Source: Balneola sp. (GTDB taxonomy: Bacteria > Bacteroidota > Rhodothermia > Balneolales > Balneolaceae). From it: 64,000 bases of DNA. The stretch spans positions 62,001 to 126,000 of the forward strand of contig RHLJ01000003.1 of assembly GCA_003712055.1 (NCBI GenBank), in the 5' to 3' direction. The position numbers and the translations under genes are program-made. Below the pieces are notes generated by a model that saw nothing but the letters and a program-made list of their open reading frames with translations, searched no databases and was not told the origin of the DNA. This document shows positions 33,898-41,227 of this stretch, piece by piece; positions within the stretch are counted from its first letter, which is position 1, and each line of letters starts with the position of its first letter.

Positions 33898-34656
33898 ATG
33901 CCGTCAAAAAAAGTTCAATTTACCGGGGCCTTTGGAGATACCTTAGCTGCAAAAATGGATCTCCCTGAGGAAGAAAACATCAAGGCTTATGCGCTTTTTG
34001 CACACTGCTTCACCTGTTCAAAAGACCTTAGAGCAGTAGGAAATATCACCCGTCAGCTAGCTGAGGTTGGAATTGCAACCCTCCGCTTCGATTTCACGGG
34101 CTTAGGTGAAAGCGCCGGCGATTTTGCCAATACCAATTTCTCATCCAATATCGATGACCTTATTGCTGCCTGCCGTTTTATGGAACGAGAATACCAGGCT
34201 CCAAGCATTTTAATCGGTCATTCATTAGGAGGAGCGGCTGTACTTCAAGCTGCCAATCATATGGATTCGGTGAAAGCTGTAGCTACAATAGGAGCCCCTG
34301 CAGAACCTGAGCATGTAAAACATAATTTTGCCCTAAACCTGGATGAGATTGTGGAAAAGGGAGAGGCTCAGGTAACCCTGGCAGGAAGACCCTTCACCAT
34401 TAAAAAACAGTTCGTGGATGACCTGGAAGAAATTAAGATGAGGACCTATATCAAGAATTTAGATCGAGCGCTCATCATCTTTCATTCTCCCCTCGATAAT
34501 ACTGTTGGCATTGAAAACGCCACTAAGATTTTTGTAAATGCTAAGCACCCAAAAAGCTTTATCTCCCTGGATAAAGCCGATCATCTGCTTCGTGAAAGAG
34601 AGGACAGTGAATTTGTAGGGAAGGTTCTGGGTACCTGGGCTGAGAAGTATATTTAG
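33898..34656 (+). CDS. Alpha/beta hydrolase (OsmC-partner type, without OsmC)
   Basis: This alpha/beta hydrolase is about 252 aa from ATG 33898; an upstream GTG 33865 is possible. The oxyanion-side loop FAHCFTCSKDLRAVGNI, TLRFDFTGLGESAGDF, and the nucleophile elbow ILIGHSLGGAAVLQA (GHSLGG) are clear, and DKADHLLRERED near the C terminus carries the catalytic His. The sequence matches the hydrolase half of the widespread bifunctional alpha/beta hydrolase-OsmC proteins, but the C-terminal OsmC domain is absent: the chain stops at LGTWAEKYI. Substrate unknown. A palindromic element begins right at its stop codon, so it is possible, but unproven, that the OsmC part was lost. Confidence 0.88.
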   Translation: MPSKKVQFTGAFGDTLAAKMDLPEEENIKAYALFAHCFTCSKDLRAVGNITRQLAEVGIATLRFDFTGLGESAGDFANTNFSSNIDDLIAACRFMEREYQAPSILIGHSLGGAAVLQAANHMDSVKAVATIGAPAEPEHVKHNFALNLDEIVEKGEAQVTLAGRPFTIKKQFVDDLEEIKMRTYIKNLDRALIIFHSPLDNTVGIENATKIFVNAKHPKSFISLDKADHLLREREDSEFVGKVLGTWAEKYI

Positions 34657-34737
34657 TCCGCGAACAAAGTGAAGCGGTCTCAGAAATAATGGCGGTAAAT
34701 TCTGAGATCACTTCGTTGTACTCGTGAATGTAGTCCG
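34654..34737. repeat. MITE-like hairpin element with possible 7-bp target duplication
   Basis: The inverted arms ACAAAGTGA...CTCAGAA (34664-34685) and TTCTGAG..TCACTTCGTTGT (34700-34719) form an interrupted hairpin. The direct repeat TAGTCCG flanks it at 34654-34660 and 34731-34737. The left copy includes the stop codon of the hydrolase gene. Confidence 0.55.
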
Positions 34738-34854
34738 TACGAAAATGAACAAATGTGTATCAAATCGAACAGTTTTAATATCAAAACCAATGATTTTACT
34801 ACTTATTTGTATTATTTCTCAGCTTGGTACAGTTCTTGATATTTGTAGATCAGT

Positions 34855-34866
34855 TACTAACTAATC
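34855..34866 (+). promoter_or_regulatory. TACTAACTAATC motif upstream of the 92-aa gene
   Basis: The 12-mer is identical to one at 48835-48846 upstream of the first TonB-like gene, and both lie 7-9 bp before the ATG. It is possibly part of a shared 5' leader or promoter element. Confidence 0.35.
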
Positions 34867-34873
34867 GCACACC

Positions 34874-35152
34874 ATGCATAATGTAAGAGTACAGTTTACC
34901 ATCCCAAATGTAGATAAAGTCGCTAATCTTGATGTTTATGTGAACGGAGAGAAACGAAATCTCCGTTTTCGCGTTGAAACCTTCGAATGGAACGACGAAA
35001 GCGGAAGTTCCGAAGATTTGGTCTCATTACTTAGATATCGGATATTGAATTATGACGCAGAATGGGAATTGTATCACATCGGAGCACCACAAGATGGTAG
35101 CATACCGGTTACTTTTAGGTTTAAAGGAGATAAAGAAGATTCAGAAGACTAG
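34874..35152 (+). CDS. Small acidic protein of unknown function
   Basis: I do not recognise this 92-aa protein. It has no signal peptide, membrane segment or Cys. The pattern VRVQFTIPNVDKVANLDVYVNGEKRNLRFRVE suggests beta strands, and the tail (KGDKEDSED) is strongly acidic. It is preceded by a short leader with the TACTAACTAATC motif and a repeat element. Its 3' end overlaps possible starts of the serine hydrolase gene, whose best ribosome-binding site (AAAGGAGA, 35123-35130) lies within its last codons, so the two are likely co-translated. Its reading frame is clean and its codon use is like that of its neighbours, which supports a real gene. Confidence 0.65.
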   Translation: MHNVRVQFTIPNVDKVANLDVYVNGEKRNLRFRVETFEWNDESGSSEDLVSLLRYRILNYDAEWELYHIGAPQDGSIPVTFRFKGDKEDSED

Positions 35153-36167
35153 TTTTCTAATTGCCCTTTTTCTACTACTCTTTCAAGCTCAGGGTATTTT
35201 AGCGCAACAATCGGCTTCCGAAAGTGCTCAACTTGAGAGCATTTATGAAGAGGCTAATTCTATCTCTTCAGTAAGGAGCCTGATCATCCAACAACATGGA
35301 GAGTTAGTTGGGCAAACTTACTTTAATGGCCGTTCTGCTGCCCAAGATTACAACATCAAATCAGCATCTAAAAGTATTATTGGCCTTCTTGTAGGTATAG
35401 CCGTTGAGGAAGGCTTTATCCCCTCAGTTGATGAACCAATCAAGACCTATTTTCCGGATTATTTTGAAGAAAACCCTGATCCAAGGAAAGAAGCCATCAC
35501 GGTAAAAAATTTGTTGAGCATGCAAGCTGGATTAGCTTCTACCAGCTCTGGAAATTATGGAGCCTGGGTGCTAAGCAACGACTGGGTTGGTTATGCCCTT
35601 GATCAAAACTTTGTATCCCGAATAGGTGGCAGAATGGTGTATAGCACCGGTACTTCTCATTTACTTTCCGTGATTATTACCAAAGCAACTGGTATGAGCA
35701 CGAAGTCATTCGCCGAAAGGTATCTATTTGGACCTTTGAACATTACGGTAGGCGGATGGGATAGAGATCCTCAAGGCTACTACATGGGTGGAAATAACAT
35801 GGCTCTATCTCCTTCCGATATGCTCAAGCTTGGACAAATGATTCTGGATGAAGGTGAATATGATGGAGAACAAATCATTTCAAAAGAATGGATAACTGAT
35901 TCATTCAAGACCTATACCTACAGCAATTACAATCCATATGGCTATGGATATCAATGGTGGAATACCAGAACCGGAGCATATACTACCTTTTTTGCCTGGG
36001 GGCATGGAGGGCAATACATCATGATGATTCCAGAGTTGGATGCGGTAGTTGTTATGACTTCTTCAGTTACCAATGCAAGCCGGAGAAGAACTTATAAACG
36101 TCCTGTTTTCTTATTGATTGAAGATCATATCATTCCTTTCCTTGAAAGCAGAACTATTTCAAACTGA
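35094..36167 (+). CDS. Serine hydrolase of the beta-lactamase/penicillin-binding class C family
   Basis: This secreted or periplasmic hydrolase of the beta-lactamase (class C) superfamily has the catalytic SxxK as SASKSIIG, the second motif Tyr in STGTSHLLSVI (YSTGTSHL), and a C-terminal WGHGGQYIMMIPELDAVVVMTS, equivalent to the HxG/KTG region. The signal peptide is QKTSFLIALFLLLFQAQGILA. The start is uncertain: ATG codons at 35052 and 35094 give long n-regions overlapping the upstream gene, whereas ATT at 35139, 8 bp after AAAGGAGA, would place the signal peptide right at the N terminus. Family members act as esterases, peptidases or peptidoglycan enzymes; the substrate is not predictable. 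Confidence 0.87.
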   Translation: MVAYRLLLGLKEIKKIQKTSFLIALFLLLFQAQGILAQQSASESAQLESIYEEANSISSVRSLIIQQHGELVGQTYFNGRSAAQDYNIKSASKSIIGLLVGIAVEEGFIPSVDEPIKTYFPDYFEENPDPRKEAITVKNLLSMQAGLASTSSGNYGAWVLSNDWVGYALDQNFVSRIGGRMVYSTGTSHLLSVIITKATGMSTKSFAERYLFGPLNITVGGWDRDPQGYYMGGNNMALSPSDMLKLGQMILDEGEYDGEQIISKEWITDSFKTYTYSNYNPYGYGYQWWNTRTGAYTTFFAWGHGGQYIMMIPELDAVVVMTSSVTNASRRRTYKRPVFLLIEDHIIPFLESRTISN

Positions 36168-36241
36168 TCAAGACTTAAAGGCTTTCCACAGGCTTTCCCT
36201 TTCCTTACCTTTCCGCAGAACTTCACTCAGACTTTACAACT

Positions 36242-37918
36242 ATGCGTCGGTTTTTTTCATTTGGGATAATACTAGGCATTCTGCTTTCCTCACCAGCATT
36301 CGCTTTCCAGGAGGCAGCTAATCCGAATTATCTGGATAACCCCCGAAGAGCAGTTCACACTTTTATGCATTGGCAGCAGCAAGGTCATGAAAATCTGGAC
36401 CGCATTATCCTACCGTTTGAGTTATCAGATGGAGATAAAGAAGAGAAAACCGAACTGGCAATCGAATTGCGACGAGTTCTTGATGCTCGTGGCTTACTGG
36501 TCGTATACGAAAACATCCCAAACAACCCCAACTATGCAGACACTCTTTCCGGGTTGAACCAGTATATCTTGTTCAATTCCCTACCAGAAGTATACCTGGT
36601 TAAACAAAATGGGAAATGGGTGTTTTCTGAAGCCACGATTGAACAAATACCTGATCTGTACCAGGCTACCTTCTCTGGAGTGATTGAAGCATTGATTGAT
36701 GAACTTCCTGAGTGGTCAAAAAATGAATGGTTTGGTGTTCAGATCTGGCAATACCTGGGAGTTTTTCTATGGTTGCTCATTGGCTTCATATTGCGCAGAG
36801 TTTTTGAATTCATACTGGATAATTACATCCGAAGAGTTACCCAGAAAACCAAGTTCACCTGGGATGATGACCTTTTAAATGGAATAGAACGGCCTATTGG
36901 CTTCATTTTCCTGATTGCCTTCTTTTATCTCACTTATACCAACCTGCAGCTCTCTGTACAGGTTAACCTGTACTTATCTAAAATTCTGGAAGTAGCTGTT
37001 TCTATCGGTTTTGTATGGCTGTTCTATAACCTTGCAGATGTGTTGGCCAAGTACCTGATGGTAGTTACTTCTAAAACGGGGAATAAGTTAGATGATCAAC
37101 TTGTACCTCTAGTCAGAAAAACACTGCGCTTTTTTATTGTAACGATGGGTGTGATCCTAATCCTTCAAAATAACGGATATAACGTGGCCTCCCTTATTGC
37201 TGGACTGGGGATTGGTGGTCTAGCCGTTGCCTTAGCTGCTAAAGACACACTTGCTAATTTCTTTGGTTCCATCACCATTTTTGCGGACAGGCCATTCCGA
37301 ATTGGCGACTGGATAAAAGTAGGAAATGTTGAAGGCGTTGTTGAAGAAGTAGGATTCCGAACAACCAGAGTACGAACTTTTTATAACTCGTTGGTATCCG
37401 TTCCTAACTCAAACATTGCCACCACTGATATTGATAACTATGGGTTGAGACAATATCGAAGATTGAAAACGGTACTCAACCTTACCTACTCAACTACTCC
37501 TGAACAAATGGAGGCTTTTGTAGAGGGACTCAAAGCAACGGTAAAGGCGAACAAGCATTTCCGGCAGGACTTTTATGAGATTCATTTCAACTCATTTGGT
37601 GCTCATTCTCTTGATGTACTGGTGTATGTATTCTTTGATGTTCCTGACTGGAGTACTGAGTTGCAACAGCGCCATAATTTCTTGCTAGAAATCTTACGAC
37701 TTGCACAGGAAGTTGGAGTGGAATTCGCCTTCCCTACTCAAACCCTGCATGTAGATTCTTTCTATAAAGAGACTAGCAGAGAAGTAGGAAACTCCAGAAC
37801 GGAAGAGGAACTCGCTACTGGTGTATTTGAATTTGGTCCTGGAGGAAGCAAAGGGAAACCTGACGGTCTTAAAATTTTCAAAGACGGTAAAGAAGTAGAT
37901 TTTGGAGCTAAGAAGTAA
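36242..37918 (+). CDS. MscS-family mechanosensitive ion channel
   Basis: The 558-aa protein begins with a signal peptide (MRRFFSFGIILGILLSSPAFAF) and a periplasmic domain of about 150 residues, followed by four to five membrane spans. The pore helix and beta domain read VASLIAGLGIGGLAVALAAKD, then NFFGSITIFADRPFRIGDWIKVG and GVVEEVGFRTTRVRTFYNSLVSVPNS, the hallmark block of the MscS family. A cytoplasmic alpha/beta domain follows to residue about 510. It is a larger, YnaI/YbdG-like type with an extra N-terminal part. Its role is release of solutes on hypo-osmotic shock. It stands alone; a 19-bp-stem hairpin lies directly downstream. Confidence 0.94.
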   Translation: MRRFFSFGIILGILLSSPAFAFQEAANPNYLDNPRRAVHTFMHWQQQGHENLDRIILPFELSDGDKEEKTELAIELRRVLDARGLLVVYENIPNNPNYADTLSGLNQYILFNSLPEVYLVKQNGKWVFSEATIEQIPDLYQATFSGVIEALIDELPEWSKNEWFGVQIWQYLGVFLWLLIGFILRRVFEFILDNYIRRVTQKTKFTWDDDLLNGIERPIGFIFLIAFFYLTYTNLQLSVQVNLYLSKILEVAVSIGFVWLFYNLADVLAKYLMVVTSKTGNKLDDQLVPLVRKTLRFFIVTMGVILILQNNGYNVASLIAGLGIGGLAVALAAKDTLANFFGSITIFADRPFRIGDWIKVGNVEGVVEEVGFRTTRVRTFYNSLVSVPNSNIATTDIDNYGLRQYRRLKTVLNLTYSTTPEQMEAFVEGLKATVKANKHFRQDFYEIHFNSFGAHSLDVLVYVFFDVPDWSTELQQRHNFLLEILRLAQEVGVEFAFPTQTLHVDSFYKETSREVGNSRTEEELATGVFEFGPGGSKGKPDGLKIFKDGKEVDFGAKK

Positions 37919-37921
37919 GAC

Positions 37922-37980
37922 TGGTTATTTGTTAATGGTTATTGGGAAAGTGATTCACCAAAACCATTAACAAATAACCA
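37922..37980. repeat. Long hairpin, family 'TTATTyGTTAATGG', copy 1
   Basis: It has perfect 19-bp arms, TGGTTATTTGTTAATGGTT (37922-37940) and its complement (37962-37980), with an inner TTGG/CCAA stem and a conserved GTGATTCA loop. It lies between the convergent MscS and response-regulator genes and is related to 41082-41136. Confidence 0.85.
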
Positions 37981-37988
37981 ATCAGGTA

Positions 37989-38363
37989 CTAAACCTCTAC
38001 CATTTCATTTACAGCTTCCGTGAGCTTCTTTTCAGAAATTGGTTTTATCAGAAATTTGGAGTTGGCAACCTTCGAAGCTCGTTCCACATGTTCTTTTCCT
38101 GAATTTCCTGTAATGAAAAGAATGGGGGCGTTAGAGAATTCACGTATGTGGTGCGCCGCTGTAATACCATCCATTTCCCCTTCCAACATTATATCCATGA
38201 TAACTACATCAGGAGAGTATTTTCTTACAAGATTTACTGCTGTTTCCCCGTCTCGAATCTCACCAATAGTCTTGAAAACCATTTCCTTCATTAGGTTTTC
38301 GTAGAGTATCGAGAGAATTAGGTTGTCTTCAACAATAATGGCTTTTTTTGATATCTGCTCCAT
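37989..38363 (-). CDS. Single-domain response regulator (CheY-like)
   Basis: This 124-aa receiver domain has no output domain. The acidic pocket (IIVEDN), phospho-accepting Asp in DVVIMDIMLEGEMDG, the switch Thr in ILFITGNSGKEH and the conserved Lys in FLIKPIS are all present, so it should be phosphorylatable. No histidine kinase is adjacent. In this phylum such stand-alone receivers can act as phosphate sinks or deliver signals by protein contact. It is convergent with the MscS gene across a long hairpin, and a terminator lies upstream of it for the neighbouring gene. Confidence 0.94.
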   Translation of the reverse strand: MEQISKKAIIVEDNLILSILYENLMKEMVFKTIGEIRDGETAVNLVRKYSPDVVIMDIMLEGEMDGITAAHHIREFSNAPILFITGNSGKEHVERASKVANSKFLIKPISEKKLTEAVNEMVEV

Positions 38364-38410
38364 AGTGCTTCTTTAGTATTTATAGCCACCTAATCCTTTC
38401 TCCCAATAAA

Positions 38411-38440
38411 AAAACCCGACACATGAATGTATCGGGTTTT
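38411..38440 (-). terminator. Rho-independent terminator after the bacilliredoxin gene
   Basis: The stem AAAACCCGA / TCGGGTTTT with inner ACAT/ATGT forms a hairpin that ends in a T-run on both strands. It lies 22 bp after the stop at 38463 (minus strand). Confidence 0.85.
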
Positions 38441-38462
38441 TAAAACTCTCGCCAGCAAATTT

Positions 38463-38936
38463 TTATTTTTCTTCTTCCTTGCCTTTAAAGGCTTCAAAAA
38501 CCATCTTTAAATCTGCGGCTACATCATGGCTGGTCCTTCCTTCAATACGATGACGTGGGATCATTGCCTTAATCTCGCCATTAACAAAATAGGCGAAAGA
38601 AGGAGACGAAGGAGGGAAATCGCTAAAATAAGCTCGCGCATGTGCTGTGGCTTCTTTATCCTGCCCGGCAAATACAGTAACCATATGATCCGGCTTTGCT
38701 TCAGAATGCTCGAGAGCAATTCCTAAACCAGGTCTCGCATTGCCTGCAGCACATCCGCATACAGAATTAATAACCATGAGCATGGTTCCTTTATACTCGG
38801 TCATTGCTCGATCAACATCTTGTACGGTAGTGAGTTCCTCCACACCAAACTGGGTGAGTTCTTCTCTCATCCACGAAGTATCGGGGCCAACACCAAATCC
38901 AAATTGCATATTTTCTCCTAAATTATTTTCTAACAT
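38463..38936 (-). CDS. BrxA/BrxB-family bacilliredoxin
   Basis: This 157-aa thioredoxin-like protein of the YphP/YqiW (bacilliredoxin) family has the CGC active site in VINSVCGCAAGNARPG, and MIPRHRIEGRTSHDVAADLKMVFE at the C-terminal end, both diagnostic. In Firmicutes these proteins reduce mixed disulfides between proteins and bacillithiol. Related proteins in Bacteroidota suggest the same thiol system, which the window does not otherwise show. It is preceded by a short repeat-bearing gap and followed by a clear terminator, so it is monocistronic. The start could be the internal ATG nine codons in (MQFGFGVG). Confidence 0.92.
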   Translation of the reverse strand: MLENNLGENMQFGFGVGPDTSWMREELTQFGVEELTTVQDVDRAMTEYKGTMLMVINSVCGCAAGNARPGLGIALEHSEAKPDHMVTVFAGQDKEATAHARAYFSDFPPSSPSFAYFVNGEIKAMIPRHRIEGRTSHDVAADLKMVFEAFKGKEEEK

Positions 38937-38971
38937 TAATGGGTAGACAAATGACGGTTGACAATCGACAT

Positions 38972-39379
38972 TTAAATATCAACCTCATAGTTTTTTGGGT
39001 CTTCTTTTATATAATAATTTTGATTCTTTTTTAGTGAGTTTCTCATCGCTAAAATTTTTGCTGAGAGCTTTTCAGCATCTCTATATAGCTGCTCAAAAAA
39101 ATCCTTATCAATATAATTATTCTCTTTGATTAGAATTAAGCAAGCAACTACTTCCATTAAAGAACGATGTGCATATCCTAAAAAACGAATTTGCTCCGGG
39201 TCTGTTTGAGAAGTAGAACCCTCAGCAATATTTAATGAAATAGACGTAACGGCTCTCCGCATCTGAGAACTAAGATTGTATCTCTCCTCGTCAGGCAAAA
39301 GCCTAATCAACATATAGACTTGTTTTGCCATTTCTTTTGAGAGGTTCCATATCTCTAATTTTTCAAACTTAAAAGCCAT
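38972..39379 (-). CDS. Four-helix-bundle protein (S23/IVP family)
   Basis: The 135-aa protein of the four-helix-bundle family is related to the 23S rRNA intervening-sequence (S23) protein and to Avd of diversity-generating retroelements. The family pattern is clear: FEKLEIWNLSKEMAKQVY, then LSSQMRRAVTSISLNIAEGS, then FLGYAHRSLMEVVACLILIKE. Arg/Lys-rich surfaces suggest nucleic-acid binding. No reverse transcriptase or variable repeat is nearby, so it is not a DGR. Short related sequences (TTGACAATCGACATTTA on one side and TTGTCAATAGTCGATATTTA on the other) flank the gene, which hints that it came in as a small cassette. Function unknown. Confidence 0.88.
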   Translation of the reverse strand: MAFKFEKLEIWNLSKEMAKQVYMLIRLLPDEERYNLSSQMRRAVTSISLNIAEGSTSQTDPEQIRFLGYAHRSLMEVVACLILIKENNYIDKDFFEQLYRDAEKLSAKILAMRNSLKKNQNYYIKEDPKNYEVDI

Positions 39380-39400
39380 ACTATTCTATAAATAAAACGA

Positions 39401-39442
39401 CCAAGAATTTTAGTCCATGGTCGCTTGTCAATAGTCGATATT
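39401..39442. repeat. Repeat flanking the four-helix-bundle gene
   Basis: A weak inverted pair, CGACCA...TGGTCG, lies in the gap upstream of the gene. It is followed by TTGTCAATAGTCGATATTTA, which is similar to TTGACAATCGACATTTA at about 38958-38974 at the gene's 3' end. Confidence 0.4.
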
Positions 39443-40047
39443 TACTTAGCTCTGTTGTAGAACTCAGATACTTTATCCCAGTTTACCACATTCCAGAAAG
39501 CTGCTACATAATCAGGTCTTCTGTTTTGGTAGTTTAAATAGTATGCATGCTCCCAAACGTCTAACCCGAGAATTGGCTTCATGCCATCCATAATCGGGCT
39601 GTCCTGATTCGCAGTAGAGATTACTTTAAGTGCACCGCCATCTACAACAAGCCATGCCCAACCAGAACCAAAACGGGTTGCTGCTGCTGCGCTGAACTGC
39701 TCTTTAAACGCATCAAAGCTTCCAAAGGTTGAATTAATAGCATCTCCAAGATCACCTGTTGGAGCACCTCCACCGTTTGGAGAAAGGATTTCCCAGAACA
39801 ATGAATGATTAGCAAAACCACCACCATTGTTGATTACAGCTTGTTTCTTATCGGCTGGTAATGCATTAATATTAGAAAGCACTTCCCCAATATGCTTCCC
39901 TTCAAACTCAGTTCCTTCCAGAGCCGCATTAACTTTAGTTGTATATCCCTGGTGATGTTTGGTATGATGAATCTCCATGGTTCGGGCATCAAAATGTGGT
40001 TCTAGCGCGTCATAAGCGTATGGGAGATCAGGTAATGTATAAGCCAT
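39442..40047 (-). CDS. Superoxide dismutase (Mn/Fe family, Mn-like signature)
   Basis: This 201-aa iron/manganese SOD converts superoxide to O2 and H2O2. Metal ligands are in [12 protein letters not shown] (His27), [15 protein letters not shown], and [22 protein letters not shown] (Asp and His). The metal-discriminating segment [10 protein letters not shown] has Gln in the position typical of Mn enzymes, so I favour MnSOD, although cambialistic activity is possible. There is no signal peptide, so it is cytoplasmic. It is monocistronic: a 62-bp gap with a repeat separates it from the four-helix-bundle gene, and the region upstream (40048-40284) holds its promoter. Confidence 0.96.
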   Translation of the reverse strand: MAYTLPDLPYAYDALEPHFDARTMEIHHTKHHQGYTTKVNAALEGTEFEGKHIGEVLSNINALPADKKQAVINNGGGFANHSLFWEILSPNGGGAPTGDLGDAINSTFGSFDAFKEQFSAAAATRFGSGWAWLVVDGGALKVISTANQDSPIMDGMKPILGLDVWEHAYYLNYQNRRPDYVAAFWNVVNWDKVSEFYNRAK

Positions 40048-40204
40048 AATAATCCTCTTTTTAAAATTTCTGTTTTGAAGTTGCAGGCAACTACTACTTG
40101 GTTGGTCTTCAACTATTTAAGGCTTGAAAGGTAAGCATAACCGCTCCTAAAATCGTTCCTGAAGCGATACAAAGAATCTATCTTTGTGATTTGTTAACCC
40201 TATT

Positions 40205-40274
40205 GAACATTGAACGTCAAATGTTGAACGCTGAACTTCAAAGTTCAATGTTGAAAGTTCAGTGTTCGACGTTC
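40205..40274. repeat. Imperfect inverted repeat built from GTTCA/TGAAC units
   Basis: Arms of about 34 bp (GAACATTGAACGTC... and ...GTTCGACGTTC) pair around CTTCAAAG, with several mismatches. It lies in the gap between the DUF429 gene stop and the sod promoter region. Confidence 0.6.
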
Positions 40275-40284
40275 TTACTCTGTT

Positions 40285-40992
40285 CTACACGAAGTGAACG
40301 GCTTTGGGTAAACCCTTGGAATCGTACTCTGCTTCTTCTGGAATAGTTTTGATCCCCTTTTCAATTGATCTTTTTGCAAACAAGGCCAGCGCCATGGCAT
40401 CTACAATGTCATCTTCTCCTACGTCGCTTCGTCTCCACTCTTCCTTTATCTCTCTGAAAAAATCATCGGCTATAGGTTCTTCTTCCCTAATCAATTCCAA
40501 TCTGTGACGAATACCTTTTTTGAGATTTTTCTTCTGAAAAATCATTCCTCCATTCAGTTTTTGGAACAGTAGCTCCGGATGACTTTCCATAATCTTCTCA
40601 CTCCAGCCTTCATTAGATGTAAGCAACTCATCAATTAGCTTAATTTTTGGGGTGATATTCCAAGCCTGAAGGGAAAGCTTCTTCTCGGTGTAATCAAAGC
40701 TGATCATATTTGCTTCCACATAACTCGGAGCATCTAAGGCTGGACGAATTGGGGGACTAAACACACTAGAGGCATAATCGCTGCCTAATTCTTTTCTGAG
40801 CAAAGCATCGCACTCTCGGGTGTAATCTTCATCCTCAAGCCCGATAGGCATATCGATGAATATTCGGTCGTATTCAGCAAAAGCAGCTTTCAAATCATCA
40901 TTGTTTTCAATGATCTGGTACTTTTCGCTTCCTTCATCAAAGGTGACTAATACCCATCCGATTTTACATCCGTCAATGCCTGCTGTTCTCAT
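40285..40992 (-). CDS. DUF429 protein (predicted RNase H-like nuclease)
   Basis: This 235-aa protein of the DUF429 family has a predicted RNase H-like fold. The N-terminal TAGIDGCKIGWVLV has the first acidic residue, DRIFIDMPIGLEDEDYTRECDALLRK the second, and VFSPPIRPAL is a strong family motif. GEDDIVDAMALALFAKR near the C terminus supplies further conserved Asp residues. Members are uncharacterised, and nuclease activity is only predicted from the acidic residues. The gene stands alone between two repeat-containing intergenic regions. The motifs match well, so family confidence is high even though function is open. Confidence 0.88.
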   Translation of the reverse strand: MRTAGIDGCKIGWVLVTFDEGSEKYQIIENNDDLKAAFAEYDRIFIDMPIGLEDEDYTRECDALLRKELGSDYASSVFSPPIRPALDAPSYVEANMISFDYTEKKLSLQAWNITPKIKLIDELLTSNEGWSEKIMESHPELLFQKLNGGMIFQKKNLKKGIRHRLELIREEEPIADDFFREIKEEWRRSDVGEDDIVDAMALALFAKRSIEKGIKTIPEEAEYDSKGLPKAVHFV

Positions 40993-41081
40993 GTTTATTG
41001 CTAATTAGTTTCCGCTCCCAAAAACACAACACTATTAAATCATTGTGGTTAAACATTTTTAGTAAACCTTATGAGTTATTG

Positions 41082-41136
41082 GTTATTCGTTAATGGTTTT
41101 TGGAAGGTGATTCACCAATAACCATTAACGAATAAC
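41082..41136. repeat. Long hairpin, family 'TTATTyGTTAATGG', copy 2
   Basis: It has perfect 17-bp arms, GTTATTCGTTAATGGTT (41082-41098) and its complement (41120-41136), with inner TTGG/CCAA and the same GTGATTCA loop as copy 1. At one stem position copy 1 has T:A where this copy has C:G, a compensatory change. An extra partial arm CCTTATGAGTTATT lies at about 41068-41081. Confidence 0.85.
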
Positions 41137-41227
41137 TCTTAAGGTCCGTGAATAACTAATGGTAATAATTTAATGTAATCTATTTATTCCTTTGAGTTTT
41201 AGGACTTCTGTGGCTAAATCAATAATC

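Noticed and set aside
38972-39379. Diversity-generating retroelement Avd protein
   Set aside because: The four-helix-bundle fold fits, but no reverse transcriptase, template repeat or variable gene is near.
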